64,000 nucleotides of DNA from Pyropia yezoensis (lineage: Eukaryota; Rhodophyta; Bangiophyceae; Bangiales; Bangiaceae): assembly GCA_009829735.1 (NCBI GenBank), contig CM020619.1, forward strand, positions 14,685,777-14,749,776, in the 5' to 3' direction. This document shows positions 1 to 8,545 of the stretch, one piece after another. Position numbers and translations under genes: made by a program. The notes under the pieces were generated by a model. The model ran no database searches, was not told the origin of the DNA, and saw only the letters and a list, made by a program, of their open reading frames with translations. The first letter of the stretch is position 1. Every line of letters starts with the position of its first letter.

Positions 1-304
1 TGGTCAACCCATGGCGCTTGTAGGTTCGTAGGATGGACTGGACTCTGCAGATGCCTGCGAGATCACAGTTAACCGGGAGGACGGTCTCCGATAACGGCTC
101 AAAGCAAGTCCGCTTGGCCAGCCGGAATGTCTTCGGTTCTACGCTTGCGTATACCTCAGCCACGTTAATGTGGCTCCCTTGCAGCTTCAGGTCCCTGATG
201 ATAGCTGTCTGATCTCTCTTCGTCCCGTCGGCCTCTTGCAGCTCGACGGTCCTCCGGCCCGGCCGGATTGCATCAACGTGAACGTTGATGAAGGTGCACC
301 TCAG
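1..304 (-). pseudogene. pol remnant downstream of the nested insertion
   Basis: The minus strand is open in the frame that continues the retropepsin region across the nested element. If the insert and one target-site copy are set aside, the protease-terminal ILG motif is continuous with this segment, which places it as the protease-to-reverse-transcriptase linker. No catalytic motif of reverse transcriptase is reached before the window edge. It belongs to the element whose gag lies at 4566-6749. Confidence 0.65.
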
Positions 305-773
305 TGTGGCAGTATTGACCCCCAGGTAGGGGGGCAACACGTGCCATGCAAGGGGCGGCAGGCCACTAGCCTGATCCGTTCCTCCCCCTGCATTTGGGTC
401 CATATTCCCTAAGTTTGGGGTAGTTAGCTTAGTAGTAAATCCAACTTGGATTTGAGGGTTTTCTGCATTTATCGTCTTGAATTTTCGTGTGGCCCGGTGG
501 GCAGGTGCTGGGGTGGGAGATTCTGAGTGGCGAGATTCTGAGGGGACCCTGGGGGGATAAGGGGAGGGACAGCGGGGCTTGGCCCTGCGTCCCCGTCCCG
601 ACCAAGAAACTGTTGGACCACACACCATCCTCTTCTTTGTCAGTGGGGGGTTTGCCCCACAACAGGGACAGAGTGTGTGCGACTTGCACTTCTTCCGGTT
701 CCCCCGACACGGGAGGCAGCCCTTGTACACCGCCCCAACTTGGGTGTCGTGTGTGCAAGTGGTTTTTGCCACA
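305..773 (+). repeat. 5' LTR of nested element
   Basis: 469 bp, starting TGTGGCAGTA and ending TTTGCCACA. It matches 3538-4006 almost perfectly. No clear TATA box is seen. The 5-bp flank CTCAG (300-304) matches CCCAG after the other LTR with one mismatch. Confidence 0.9.
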
Positions 774-775
774 TT

Positions 776-794
776 TGGTGGAGCAGCAGGGGAC
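776..794 (+). other. Primer-binding site of nested element
   Basis: The motif TGGTGGAGCAGCAGGGGAC starts two bases after the LTR end. It begins with TGG, complementary to a tRNA 3' CCA end. The identical 19 bases follow the LTR of the older element on the minus strand (6949-6967), so both families would use the same primer. I cannot name the tRNA. Confidence 0.75.
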
Positions 795-1463
795 AGAGGT
801 AAACTTTACCTGCGGGTTCACCCGGGTGCAGGGGACCCTCTGTCTCAGAGGAACGGTGGTCTTGGACTGTGTCGTGCGGATCGTTAGCCAACACGGCTGG
901 ATCGGACCTCCCGACGTTCGGGAAACTCTCCGGTGACGACTTTACTCCGGCGCCTTTGAATACTGGCCAGACACAGGGTGTACCTGGGGTCGCGGAGGTG
1001 CTAGAGTCACTCCAGCCAGCAGGGTCGTGGGTATCGGTGCGGGCGGTATGCCACCCCGACCAAGTCGGGTGTTCACCCTGAGGGTCTTCCTCGCACCGGT
1101 GGTTCGCACTTCGGCCACCGGGTGGTATACTCAAAGGGAACGTCCCAAGGTGACAGGACTGTCCCCGCGAGATCCACTCGGGTTGGATTCAACTTCGGCA
1201 TAGAGCCGTCGCCAACTAGGCGGGTGGAGGACGGCGGACCTTCACTCGTCGGTGATGGGCTCGAGCCTGTGACAGGGGTCGTAGCAAGTTGTTACCCCCG
1301 CCACCCTCAAAGAAAGTATCTTTGATCGGGAGCCAAGTTCGGCTATATCGACCAACATGAGGGACCAGTAGTAGCGGTCACCCTCAACGCGGGCGCGAGT
1401 AGCGACCCGAAGTCCGGAGAGGAGAAGCACCAAGCCAAGCCGGCTGCCTCTCCTCGACCCCAT

Positions 1464-1721
1464 GTGAACATGGAAGATGTTTCACCCAGGTTGAGGGTTC
1501 GAGTTGAACGCCTCTTGGACGAATTTCACAAGTTGTGGAATGAGGACACTAACCGCCTCATGTTGAGGGTGCGTTGGTTCGGCTATAAGGCCAAAAATGA
1601 CACGTGGAGGATCCTTCGGCTGAGAAGGTCCGGGCGAACTGCGCCCGGAATGATATCGACCATACCTGCCCTCCCTCAACGTGAGCGAAGGCCAAGTGAC
1701 AGTACCAAGAGAGTGCTTTAA
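1464..1721 (+). pseudogene. Chromodomain-like remnant of an integrase C-terminus
   Basis: This 85-residue open frame contains a stretch like a chromodomain core: a V-x-x-LLD start at residues 13-20, then LRVRWFGY and DTW about residues 34-48. These correspond to the hydrophobic/aromatic cage pattern (L-V-x-W-x-GY ... TWE) of chromodomains at the end of chromovirus integrases. It lies on the sense strand of the nested element but with no integrase core in front of it, so it is probably all that is left of pol. Assignment rests on a short motif only. Confidence 0.45.
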
Positions 1722-1795
1722 GTCGAAGTGGTACGCAAAGTGGTTTATAACTGCAGCCCTAACCCACACACTCTCACAACAAAGGCAGCGGCCAA

Positions 1796-3166
1796 CTAGG
1801 CACGCATGCTAGACTCCCCAACACCACGGCCCTCGCCCTCACGTGGAGGCGAGAGGCGAGACCCACGCCGATAACGGTCTCCACTCGTTGGAGGGGGCGG
1901 CGGCTCCAAGTCGGAACCGTCGCGCCCCTCACGGTCGCGCAAGTGGCGCCGACCGTGGCTACTCTTCTGCTTGGTCTTGCGCGCAAGTTTGCGACGCAGA
2001 CGCCAGACAGACTCCGTCTCCGACGGGGTAGAAGACTCCGAGACGGAATAAGACAACTCGTCTTCCGATACGGAGGGAGACCGCCGTGAGTGACGGCGAC
2101 GACGGCGAGGAGGCGAGTATGCCCGGCTTGCCCGACGCTTGCCGCGCCCAAGTGGGGCCGGCTGGGGCACAATCGACCCAATACGAGCCACCTCGGTAGT
2201 CATGAACCCCGCTACCGACTCGCAACTTGCGGTCGCCACAGCAGTACGAACGCGCTCCTCAAGTTGAGGAGTCTCGGAAACTTGAAGGGTTGCAGCCGAC
2301 GCGGCCAACCAAGAAATGGTGCGCACCAACGTGGTGATCATCATCTCGGCGGTCAAGGGCATGGCCGGCAGTACCAACTTGGGGTAGACCGTGAGTAGGG
2401 TGGCCCCCAAGTTGGGGGACACCGGGGTGGATGTCTCAACAGCAACGCTTATCGGGATATCCCCGTGCGGCTGGAGTGGGACAGGAGGAAGCGGAGGGGC
2501 TCGCCGAGTTGGCGGAGCCCGAGAGTAACTGCGACCCCTACTCGGGGCCCCCGCAGTGGGTTGAGTCATGTACTCATCGTGAGATGGCACGGCCATAACG
2601 ATGGCCTTGTCCGGGGGAGGCGCGGTGTGGCGATCCACCCCCGGGGCATACGGGTAGTCCCCGATGCCCAACCCCTCTCGAAGTACCACACGGCCGTCGT
2701 GAAGTTCACGACCGACCCAGACGAACTGGCGAAGTGTGCCATCGTCCTTGGGCCCGCGGGAAGATCGGCGCAACTTGTGCTCGATGCTCTTTCACTCGAT
2801 GAGTTTATGGAGGCGCAGCATCTCCTCGAGTAGAGTGAGCTGTCCCGATGAGCACCCCTCAGCAACTGGCTGAGGGGTGAGCTGCTCCAAACCTTGGATA
2901 AGCCGGGGGGATAGATGCCAGAGCATCCCCCGCCGCCGGACACAAGACACCCAGGTCGACATGACCTCGAGGAGCCACTGGGTTGCCAACATGGCGAACA
3001 TCAGGTGGTCCGGGCTAGCCGTCAACATGACGGAGCCAAAGTGGTCGAGCAACCGTGGTAGTAGCGCCGGGTGACGCGGGCATACCATCCCCCGGAGCGA
3101 CCGCGGGGCCCCCGCCGGAAGTCCCGGCGGGCGCCACATCGCAGGATGTATCCTCCATCCGTTCAT
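1796..3166 (-). pseudogene. Antisense ORF inside nested element, unknown protein, one in-frame stop
   Basis: On the strand opposite to the element's own transcription, one frame runs from 3166 to 1796 with a single TGA at 2794-2792. The upstream half has hydrophobic, helix-like composition (residues about 30-80); the downstream half is basic and Arg/Ser-rich at its C-terminus (residues about 330-400 from 3166), suggesting nucleic-acid binding. A second minus frame (3389 to 3015) looks like the N-terminal continuation after a frameshift near 3060-3160. No family is recognised. Plant elements such as Grande are known to carry extra ORFs antisense to gag-pol; whether this is the same kind of thing is inference. 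Confidence 0.5.
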
Positions 3167-3524
3167 CCAGGGAGTCAGACTCCAACCCCTGGGTCATCAT
3201 GGCTCTCCCCAAGTTAGGGAGAGACAACGCGGCTGCAGCTGCACGAGACCCACCTCCAGTTGAGGGGGGGGCTCGGATCGCGGGTTGATGGGTGGCCTCC
3301 CCAGCGTGGGGCGGCCCTGGGTAAGGTGAAGAGGATGGTTTGGTGGTGGTGAAGTGAGTACCGATAAGAGCAAGCTGCCGAGTGGGCAAGCTTGAGGAGT
3401 GGGGCGGTCAACGTGACCGCCTCCACGTCTACGTGACGTACCAGGGGGAAAGCAAATTGCGCCCCCAACGCCGCGATGTGCGTATCTACGCCCCCTTGCA
3501 GGGCCGACCGGGTCGGTCGGAACT

Positions 3525-3537
3525 GAGGAGAGGGGAG
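3525..3537 (+). other. Polypurine tract of nested element
   Basis: GAGGAGAGGGGAG directly precedes the 3' LTR. This is the expected plus-strand priming site and supports the plus orientation of the element. Confidence 0.7.
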
Positions 3538-4006
3538 TGTGGCAGTGTTGACCCCCAGGTAGGGGGGCAACACGTGCCATGCAAGGGGCGGCAGGCCACT
3601 AGCCTGATCCGTTCCTCCCCCTGCATTTGGGTCCATATTCCCTAAGTTTGGGATAGTTAGCTTAGTAGTAAATCCAACTTGGATTTGAGGGTTTTCTGCA
3701 TTTATCGTCTTGAATTTTCGTGTGGCCCGGTGGGCAAGTGCTGGGGTGGGAGATTCTGAGTGGCGAGATTCTGAGGGGACCCTGGGGGGATAAGGGGAGG
3801 GACAGCGGGGCTTGGCCCTGCGTCCCCGTCCCGACCAAGAAACTGTTGGACCACACACCATCCTCTTCTTTGTCAGTGGGGGGTTTGCCCCACAACAGGG
3901 ACGGAGTGTGTGCGACTTGCACTTCTTCCGGTTCCCCCGACACGGGAGGCAGCCCTTGTACACCGCCCCAACTTGGGTGTCGTGTGTGCAAGTGGTTTTT
4001 GCCATA
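3538..4006 (+). repeat. 3' LTR of nested element
   Basis: 469-bp direct copy of 305-773 with five single-base differences seen by eye. It ends TGCCATA where the 5' LTR ends TGCCACA. Confidence 0.88.
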
Positions 4007-4011
4007 CCCAG
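4007..4011 (+). repeat. Target-site duplication, right copy
   Basis: CCCAG here versus CTCAG at 300-304. The right copy keeps the codon frame of the interrupted protease (an ILG motif on the minus strand), so it is probably the unmutated one. Confidence 0.6.
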
Positions 4012-4565
4012 TATGCAGGGCACAGATAGAGTCTCAGACACCAGGAAGTCGACTTACGTGGTGAGTTCCCGGATGGTGACCCGCAGTGACATCGCTGCGG
4101 TCGTACGAATGAGACGACCATTCGCATCCTTGATCGTGGGTCCCCGAGCAACTCTGATTCGCGGGAGCCACTTGTCCGGGAGGGTATCCTTCCGGATCAG
4201 GTTCGGCCCAGCCCCTGTATCCAGTACAGCGTAATACGATCGGGTCGACTGGGGGTCGACCCCCAGTGTGGCTCATACCTTGAAGTTCTCCAAGGTGATT
4301 AGTACGTGGCCTACACCGATATCCCGTGTAGCTCGGGCATCCTGGACAGGGCCATTGTCTGGTTCAAAGTGACGGGGCTTCCCGTCCTCTCTTCACAACC
4401 TTGGAGGTTGGTCATCACTCCCCTGACGCCGTGTCGTCGGGGCCGGAAGGTGTACCCGGGGATTGATGCGGCGTCGGCTCAACCGCGCTCTCCGTGGGGC
4501 TTTCCCCGCGGCAGTCCGGGGTGGCTTGCTAGGGTTGCCCCAGCGACCCCGTGTCGTCCTTCCTC
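4012..4565 (-). pseudogene. Retropepsin (aspartic protease) region of the older element, decayed
   Basis: The minus strand encodes the retropepsin signature LDTGAGPNLI near 4240-4210, with the catalytic Asp-Thr-Gly, and about 55 residues later the hydrophobic ILG motif next to the nested insertion. The frame is -1 relative to gag, as expected for gag-pol frameshifting. It is interrupted by at least three stops: a TGA in the gag-protease linker, a TGA shortly before the active site and a TAA at 4056-4054. The domain is then split by the nested element. Function in a live copy would be cleavage of the gag-pol polyprotein. Confidence 0.8.
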
Positions 4566-6749
4566 TTACTCGTTTCCCGTGCTCGGCAGGGTACTATCTT
4601 CCGGGATATCCGGGAGAGGAGGTGCCTCCTCGACTGCCAGTACTCCTCCTGGAGCTTGCTGCCTACCCGGTGCCGGTGCTCTGGCGGGATACCCCCCAAT
4701 TGATGACTTGCGTTGCGCCGCTGCCCGTCGAGACTCCTCCGGGATGAGGGGGCATGATGACACCCAGTGTTGGGGGTCTCCGCACAATATACATCCGCAA
4801 GTGCCGGCCGTCTCGAGTGTCCGCGTCGGGTTGGCTCCATAGGTCCGGTTGCCTGCCTCGGGCGCCCGAGTGCCTGCCCCTTGGTAGGCCTTTAGTCCCG
4901 GTGCCAAATGGAACAAGGACTCCCCCAGCCGGTTGGTTCTACCAGCGATGTGCGGAGGTGCCTCCGTACGCACCGCCCATGTCGGCAGGGGTTGGTAGGG
5001 GTTACCCGTAACCGGGGCATACCCCGTAGTCCGTACATACGGGACGCGCCGACCCGCTCCCTCGTTGACCTGAAGCTGGGTCCCAGCCGGGGCGATGTAC
5101 GCTACCGTACCTTGCTCATAAATCACCGGCGTCGCCGGTAGCAACAGGTGGCCCTGTTGGTCGACTAGAGGTTTATCCTCACCCGTGGGGGCATACTCGG
5201 TCGCCACCAGTACTGGTGCGGCCTTACGTTCCACCTTCTCTTGCCTCGGTACCGGGGTAAGACTGGGTTTGCCTCCCTCTCCCTCGGGCTTCGGGGCCAA
5301 GGCACATTGCGGGTGTAGCACCCGGTAGGCGTCCACCAGGGACTTGCACATATGCATCAGTCGAGTGAAGTTCGTTCGAGCCGTGTTGGCTCCCCGTGCG
5401 GATATCCGCACATAGTTGGGTACTCCTGCGAACAGGATGGCCCGTAGCTCCCCTTCGCCGAGGAGCTTCCCCAGCTCGTAGTCGAGCTCTTGGATCCGGC
5501 GTCCGAACATCTCCTCATCCTCCCAGGACTGGGCGGTGGCGGTGCGAAGGGCCCGATAGTGGTCTTCGCACTTGTCCTCACTGAGGTAGCTGCTAAGCAG
5601 CTCCTTCAGTATACCACGGTAATCCATGGTGGTGGCTGCGACCCTCATTCCCGGCATCGGGGATGCCTGGCGGAGGGTGCCTCGTACCCGTTCGTCAACA
5701 AAGAACGGGAGGATCTCCAGAGCTAGCCCCTCGTTAACGAGTGCCTTGTCTGCGGCTGCCTTGAAGCTAGTCAGGAAGCCAATGACTGCCAACGGGCGTC
5801 CGTGCGGGCCCCCGAACATAGGGACTCCCTTCATAAGGGTCCGCATAGAGTGGATAGCTCGGTGCGAGGTAGTACGCATCGATTCCGACACGGTAGTTGA
5901 TCGGTCTTCCAAACGATAACGTTCAGGAGTCAGTACCGACCTGAGGACCTCGTTGACAGTCTCCGTGTCCGCGTCCTGGATATCCAGTCGCTTGGCCAGT
6001 TGATGAGTACACTCATCGGACTCCATCCGCTTCAGGAAGGTCGCAGGAACCTGCGCTGTCATCGCTTGCACCAGTGACGCTGGAACTTCCGGCGTCGGCG
6101 CCTCGGGTACCCGAGTTGCTTGGCTTCCATCGTCGAAGGGGTACTGCGATACGGTACCGCCTCCCCCCATCACCGACTCTGCTCCGGCGTAAGTATCCGC
6201 CGGACCATGTCCGCGGAGCCCGCTCTGGGTGCTCCGAGCGTAGCGCTCCGTATGGCTACGTTCCAACTTGGCTGACGAGTCGGATCGATAACCCGCCGTG
6301 TCCGGGGGTTGTCCAGGAGTAGCAACACCGGGGTCGACCCTGGTGGACTCCGAAAGTAGTCCGGCCGGTTCGAACCGTACCGGTGTGGGAGGAACACGAC
6401 GGAGTACCGTCGTGTGGCGTGTTGACATCAGCACAGCCATTGCGTCCTCCGTACGCTCTTGACGAGCGTCGAGTCCGGTGAACCGGGCCTCGATGCGAGC
6501 CAATGATGCCATTAGGGAGTCCCCTGGTGAAGATGGCGGCGGAGTGAGGTCGGCAGAGGACGGTTGAGGCGGTCTGCCGCCCCCGGCCGTCCGTGCCGTA
6601 CCAAACGTCGATCCGGCACCGGAGAGCATCGGCGTCTCAATGTTGTCGATCAGATTACCGATGCCGGTTCCCGGGTTCAGCTCCGGGGTCGGCGTCGACG
6701 CCGATCCGTCACGTTGAACGTTCCCTGTCTCTTGGGTAGACGTAGTCAC
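4566..6749 (-). CDS. Retrotransposon gag polyprotein with CCHC zinc knuckle
   Basis: The ORF is 727 residues and starts at an ATG 197 bases after the primer-binding site, as expected for gag. The N-terminal ~220 residues are Pro/Ser/Thr-rich. Residues about 260-480 form an alpha-helical block typical of retrotransposon capsid (gag) domains. Near the C-terminus is a CX2CX4HX4C zinc knuckle (CILCGDPQHWVSSC, about residue 655), which binds RNA during packaging. It would form the nucleocapsid-like particle of the element. The reading frame is intact although pol downstream is broken, so this copy might still supply gag in trans. The protease follows in the -1 frame. Confidence 0.88.
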   Translation of the reverse strand: MTTSTQETGNVQRDGSASTPTPELNPGTGIGNLIDNIETPMLSGAGSTFGTARTAGGGRPPQPSSADLTPPPSSPGDSLMASLARIEARFTGLDARQERTEDAMAVLMSTRHTTVLRRVPPTPVRFEPAGLLSESTRVDPGVATPGQPPDTAGYRSDSSAKLERSHTERYARSTQSGLRGHGPADTYAGAESVMGGGGTVSQYPFDDGSQATRVPEAPTPEVPASLVQAMTAQVPATFLKRMESDECTHQLAKRLDIQDADTETVNEVLRSVLTPERYRLEDRSTTVSESMRTTSHRAIHSMRTLMKGVPMFGGPHGRPLAVIGFLTSFKAAADKALVNEGLALEILPFFVDERVRGTLRQASPMPGMRVAATTMDYRGILKELLSSYLSEDKCEDHYRALRTATAQSWEDEEMFGRRIQELDYELGKLLGEGELRAILFAGVPNYVRISARGANTARTNFTRLMHMCKSLVDAYRVLHPQCALAPKPEGEGGKPSLTPVPRQEKVERKAAPVLVATEYAPTGEDKPLVDQQGHLLLPATPVIYEQGTVAYIAPAGTQLQVNEGAGRRVPYVRTTGYAPVTGNPYQPLPTWAVRTEAPPHIAGRTNRLGESLFHLAPGLKAYQGAGTRAPEAGNRTYGANPTRTLETAGTCGCILCGDPQHWVSSCPLIPEESRRAAAQRKSSIGGYPARAPAPGRQQAPGGVLAVEEAPPLPDIPEDSTLPSTGNE

Positions 6750-6945
6750 AATCAGTCAACCGACGTAACAGTCACCACGAATAAGAAAGCGAGGGGGTAG
6801 TTGGGGGAGAGTAACTGTAGAACGCAGTCAAACGCAACCACTCAAAACAATCAACCAGATCGCAGCACCGCGAGTACAAGAAAAGGACTGGATCCCTATC
6901 CGTGTGCCAGGGCCGAAGACGGCGTCACCACAAGGGTGACGGAAA

Positions 6946-6967
6946 CCCGTCCCCTGCTGCTCCACCA
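6946..6967 (-). other. Primer-binding site of older element
   Basis: Minus-strand TGGTGGAGCAGCAGGGGAC begins one base inside the LTR end at 6969. The bases match the primer-binding site of the nested element, which links the two families. The interval 6750-6945 between this site and gag is the untranslated leader. Confidence 0.8.
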
Positions 6968-6968
6968 A

Positions 6969-7331
6969 TGTAGCACAATAGGTATCCGCTGCACGTCCAC
7001 TCTGAGGGAACACTCACCAAGGGGGATCGGCACCAACGTCACCGGGAGACCAAGGTTGCTGTCCTTGGAGCGCAAGCCACGGGACCAAGATGGGAGCCCA
7101 AATGGGAGGGGTTTGTTGTTCTACCATGGCCGGCGGTGGATTCGCCGCCGGCCCCCTCGTTATAAACCCTCGGAGACACTACTAACTACCCTCCACCCCA
7201 AGATGCAAGTCCCTCTGGTCATACGTAACTTATAGATACCGTGACCAATACGGACTCCCAAATTGAAAGTTAAGGGGCAGACGTAGCCCCCCCTAATATA
7301 GGGTCGCAATACGGTCAACCATATTGCCACA
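6969..7331 (-). repeat. 5' LTR of older element (LTR A)
   Basis: 363 bp, minus strand, beginning TGTGGCAATA and ending TTGTGCTACA. It is followed by the primer-binding site, so it is a 5' LTR. It contains a TATA box (TTTATAAC, about 7158-7165) and a perfect 9-bp-arm hairpin just downstream (7128-7153). It matches the plus-strand LTR at 8183-8545 at about 95% by eye, with differences concentrated in the first 60 bases. Confidence 0.9.
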
Positions 7332-7591
7332 GGCCGACGGAGGAGTAGGCATAGAGGCCGCCACACGCGGTTGACCGCCCCCCGTCGGAGCTGTCGTGCC
7401 GCTGCAGACGGACGACAACCCGCCCGGCGCGCTTCCGCTGCTACACGGACGGTCACCCGACCGTCGTCGTCCGACGAGCTCGCCAGGAAGCACTCGGCAG
7501 CGGTGGCGGAGACGGGAACGTCGTCCTGCATCACCTGCTCCTCTTCAAGCAGGAGGTCGTCCTCGCCCCCGGGCACCTGGGGGCCCGACAT
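7332..7591 (-). pseudogene. Start of an unknown coding region cut off by the LTR insertion
   Basis: On the minus strand an ATG at 7591 in good context (CCACCATGT) opens a frame of 86-87 residues that meets the LTR boundary at 7331. The first half is acidic (a GEDDLLLEEE stretch near the N-terminus), the rest Arg/Ala-rich. A TATA-like TTATAAG lies about 110 bases upstream. No family is recognised. It may be a host gene or an older element truncated by the insertion. Chance remains possible in such GC-rich DNA. Confidence 0.35.
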
Positions 7592-7696
7592 GGTGGATGC
7601 GGGATAGCAGGGGCGCCCCGTGCCAAAAAGCCTCAGCCGGCTCGACCCGGTACAAGGAACGCTCGCGGACGAGCCAGGGAAGCGCGGGCACCCGCG

Positions 7697-7703
7697 CTTA
7701 TAA
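7697..7703 (-). promoter_or_regulatory. TATA-like box upstream of the truncated frame
   Basis: TTATAAG on the minus strand about 110 bases before the ATG at 7591, in otherwise very GC-rich sequence. Confidence 0.3.
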
Positions 7704-8169
7704 CCACACCGCCGAGCACGAGCGATACGGCAGCGCGGGACGGCCCGCGCTAGCCGAGCTACGAGGTCGCTCCACCCAGGCGCCTGGGTCGGGGCCACGC
7801 CCCCCCCGCACGGGGTAATCAAGGGGGGGTCACCCCACAACCGCCCCCACGCAACGCGGGCAGCCCCTGCCCCCCCCACTCACTCGTCCACACGAGAGGG
7901 GCCCCCCTACCACCAGACGCCTGGTGGCGGATCCCCTTGCAACACCCCTCGGAAAGGGGCGTCGTGAACAAAAACCCGCATGGGGAATGCAAGGGTCCGG
8001 AAAACGGATCGTGTGTGTACCACACAAAGGGGGGCACCCCCCTCAGACAACTCCGAAAAGGGGTGTCTGTCGCGACAGGGCGCAAAGCCCCACCCGACTG
8101 GTAAACGGTCGCGCGACCCACTTACATTCGGAAACCCGAATGCAACTCGACCCGAGGACGGGCCGAATC
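7704..8169 (+). other. Non-coding stretch, probably includes the 3' interior of an element
   Basis: No gene is supported. The right end leads into a purine tract and LTR B, so at least the last part should be the untranslated 3' interior of a plus-oriented element of the older family. The point where that interior begins cannot be seen. Confidence 0.4.
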
Positions 8170-8182
8170 TAAGGGGGGGATA
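8170..8182 (+). other. Polypurine tract before LTR B
   Basis: TAAGGGGGGGATA directly precedes the LTR at 8183, as expected upstream of a 3' LTR. This argues against a simple solo LTR with host flank on that side. Confidence 0.55.
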
Positions 8183-8545
8183 TGTAGCAATATGGATGAC
8201 CGTATTGTGACCCTAATACAAGGGGACTACTTCTAGCCCTTAACTTTCAATTTGGGAGTCCGTATTGGTCACGGTATCTATAAGATACGTATGACCAGAA
8301 AGGACTTGCATCTTGGGGTGGGGGGTAGTTAGTAGTGTCTCCGAGGGTTTATAACGAGGGGGCCGGCGGCGAATCCACCGCCGGCCATGGTAGAACAACA
8401 AATCCCTCCCATTTGGGCTCCCATCTTGGTCCCGTGGCTTGCGCTCCAAGGACAGCAACCTTGGTCTCCCGGTGACGTTGGTGCCGATCCCCCTTGGTGA
8501 GTGTTCCCTCAGAGTGGACGTGCAGCGGATACCTGTTGTGCTACA
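8183..8545 (+). repeat. Second LTR of the older family, opposite orientation (LTR B)
   Basis: 363 bp, exactly the length of LTR A, on the plus strand. It begins TGTAGCAATA and ends TTGTGCTACA, a perfect 7-bp terminal inverted repeat. It carries the same TATA box (8348-8355) and the same hairpin (arms 8361-8369 and 8378-8386). No primer-binding site follows it; a polypurine tract precedes it. It is therefore a 3' LTR whose own 5' partner is not adjacent. Confidence 0.85.

Larger units (their letters stand above)
305..4006 (+). mobile_element. Nested LTR retrotransposon, young, probably non-autonomous
   Basis: Two direct 469-bp repeats (305-773 and 3538-4006) bound a 2.76-kb interior. The left LTR begins TGTGGCA and ends TGCCACA, a perfect terminal inverted repeat. 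A primer-binding site follows the left LTR and a purine tract precedes the right LTR, so the element reads on the plus strand. By eye the LTRs differ at only five positions, all transitions, implying a recent insertion. The interior has no recognisable gag, protease, reverse transcriptase or RNase H; it keeps a chromodomain-like fragment and carries a decayed ORF on the opposite strand. It interrupts the pol frame of the older element. Confidence 0.88.
1..7331 (-). mobile_element. Old Ty3/gypsy-like LTR retrotransposon, 5' part, interrupted by a nested element
   Basis: Read on the minus strand, this element shows a 5' LTR (7331 to 6969), a primer-binding site, a gag ORF (6749 to 4566), a retropepsin region (about 4300 to 4012) and further pol-frame sequence at 304 to 1, where it leaves the window. 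The zinc knuckle in gag followed by a retropepsin in the -1 frame is the usual layout of Ty3/gypsy elements. Reverse transcriptase and integrase are not in the window, so the superfamily is inferred. The copy is dead: the pol frame carries several stops and a 3.7-kb LTR element sits within it at 305-4006. Confidence 0.8.
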
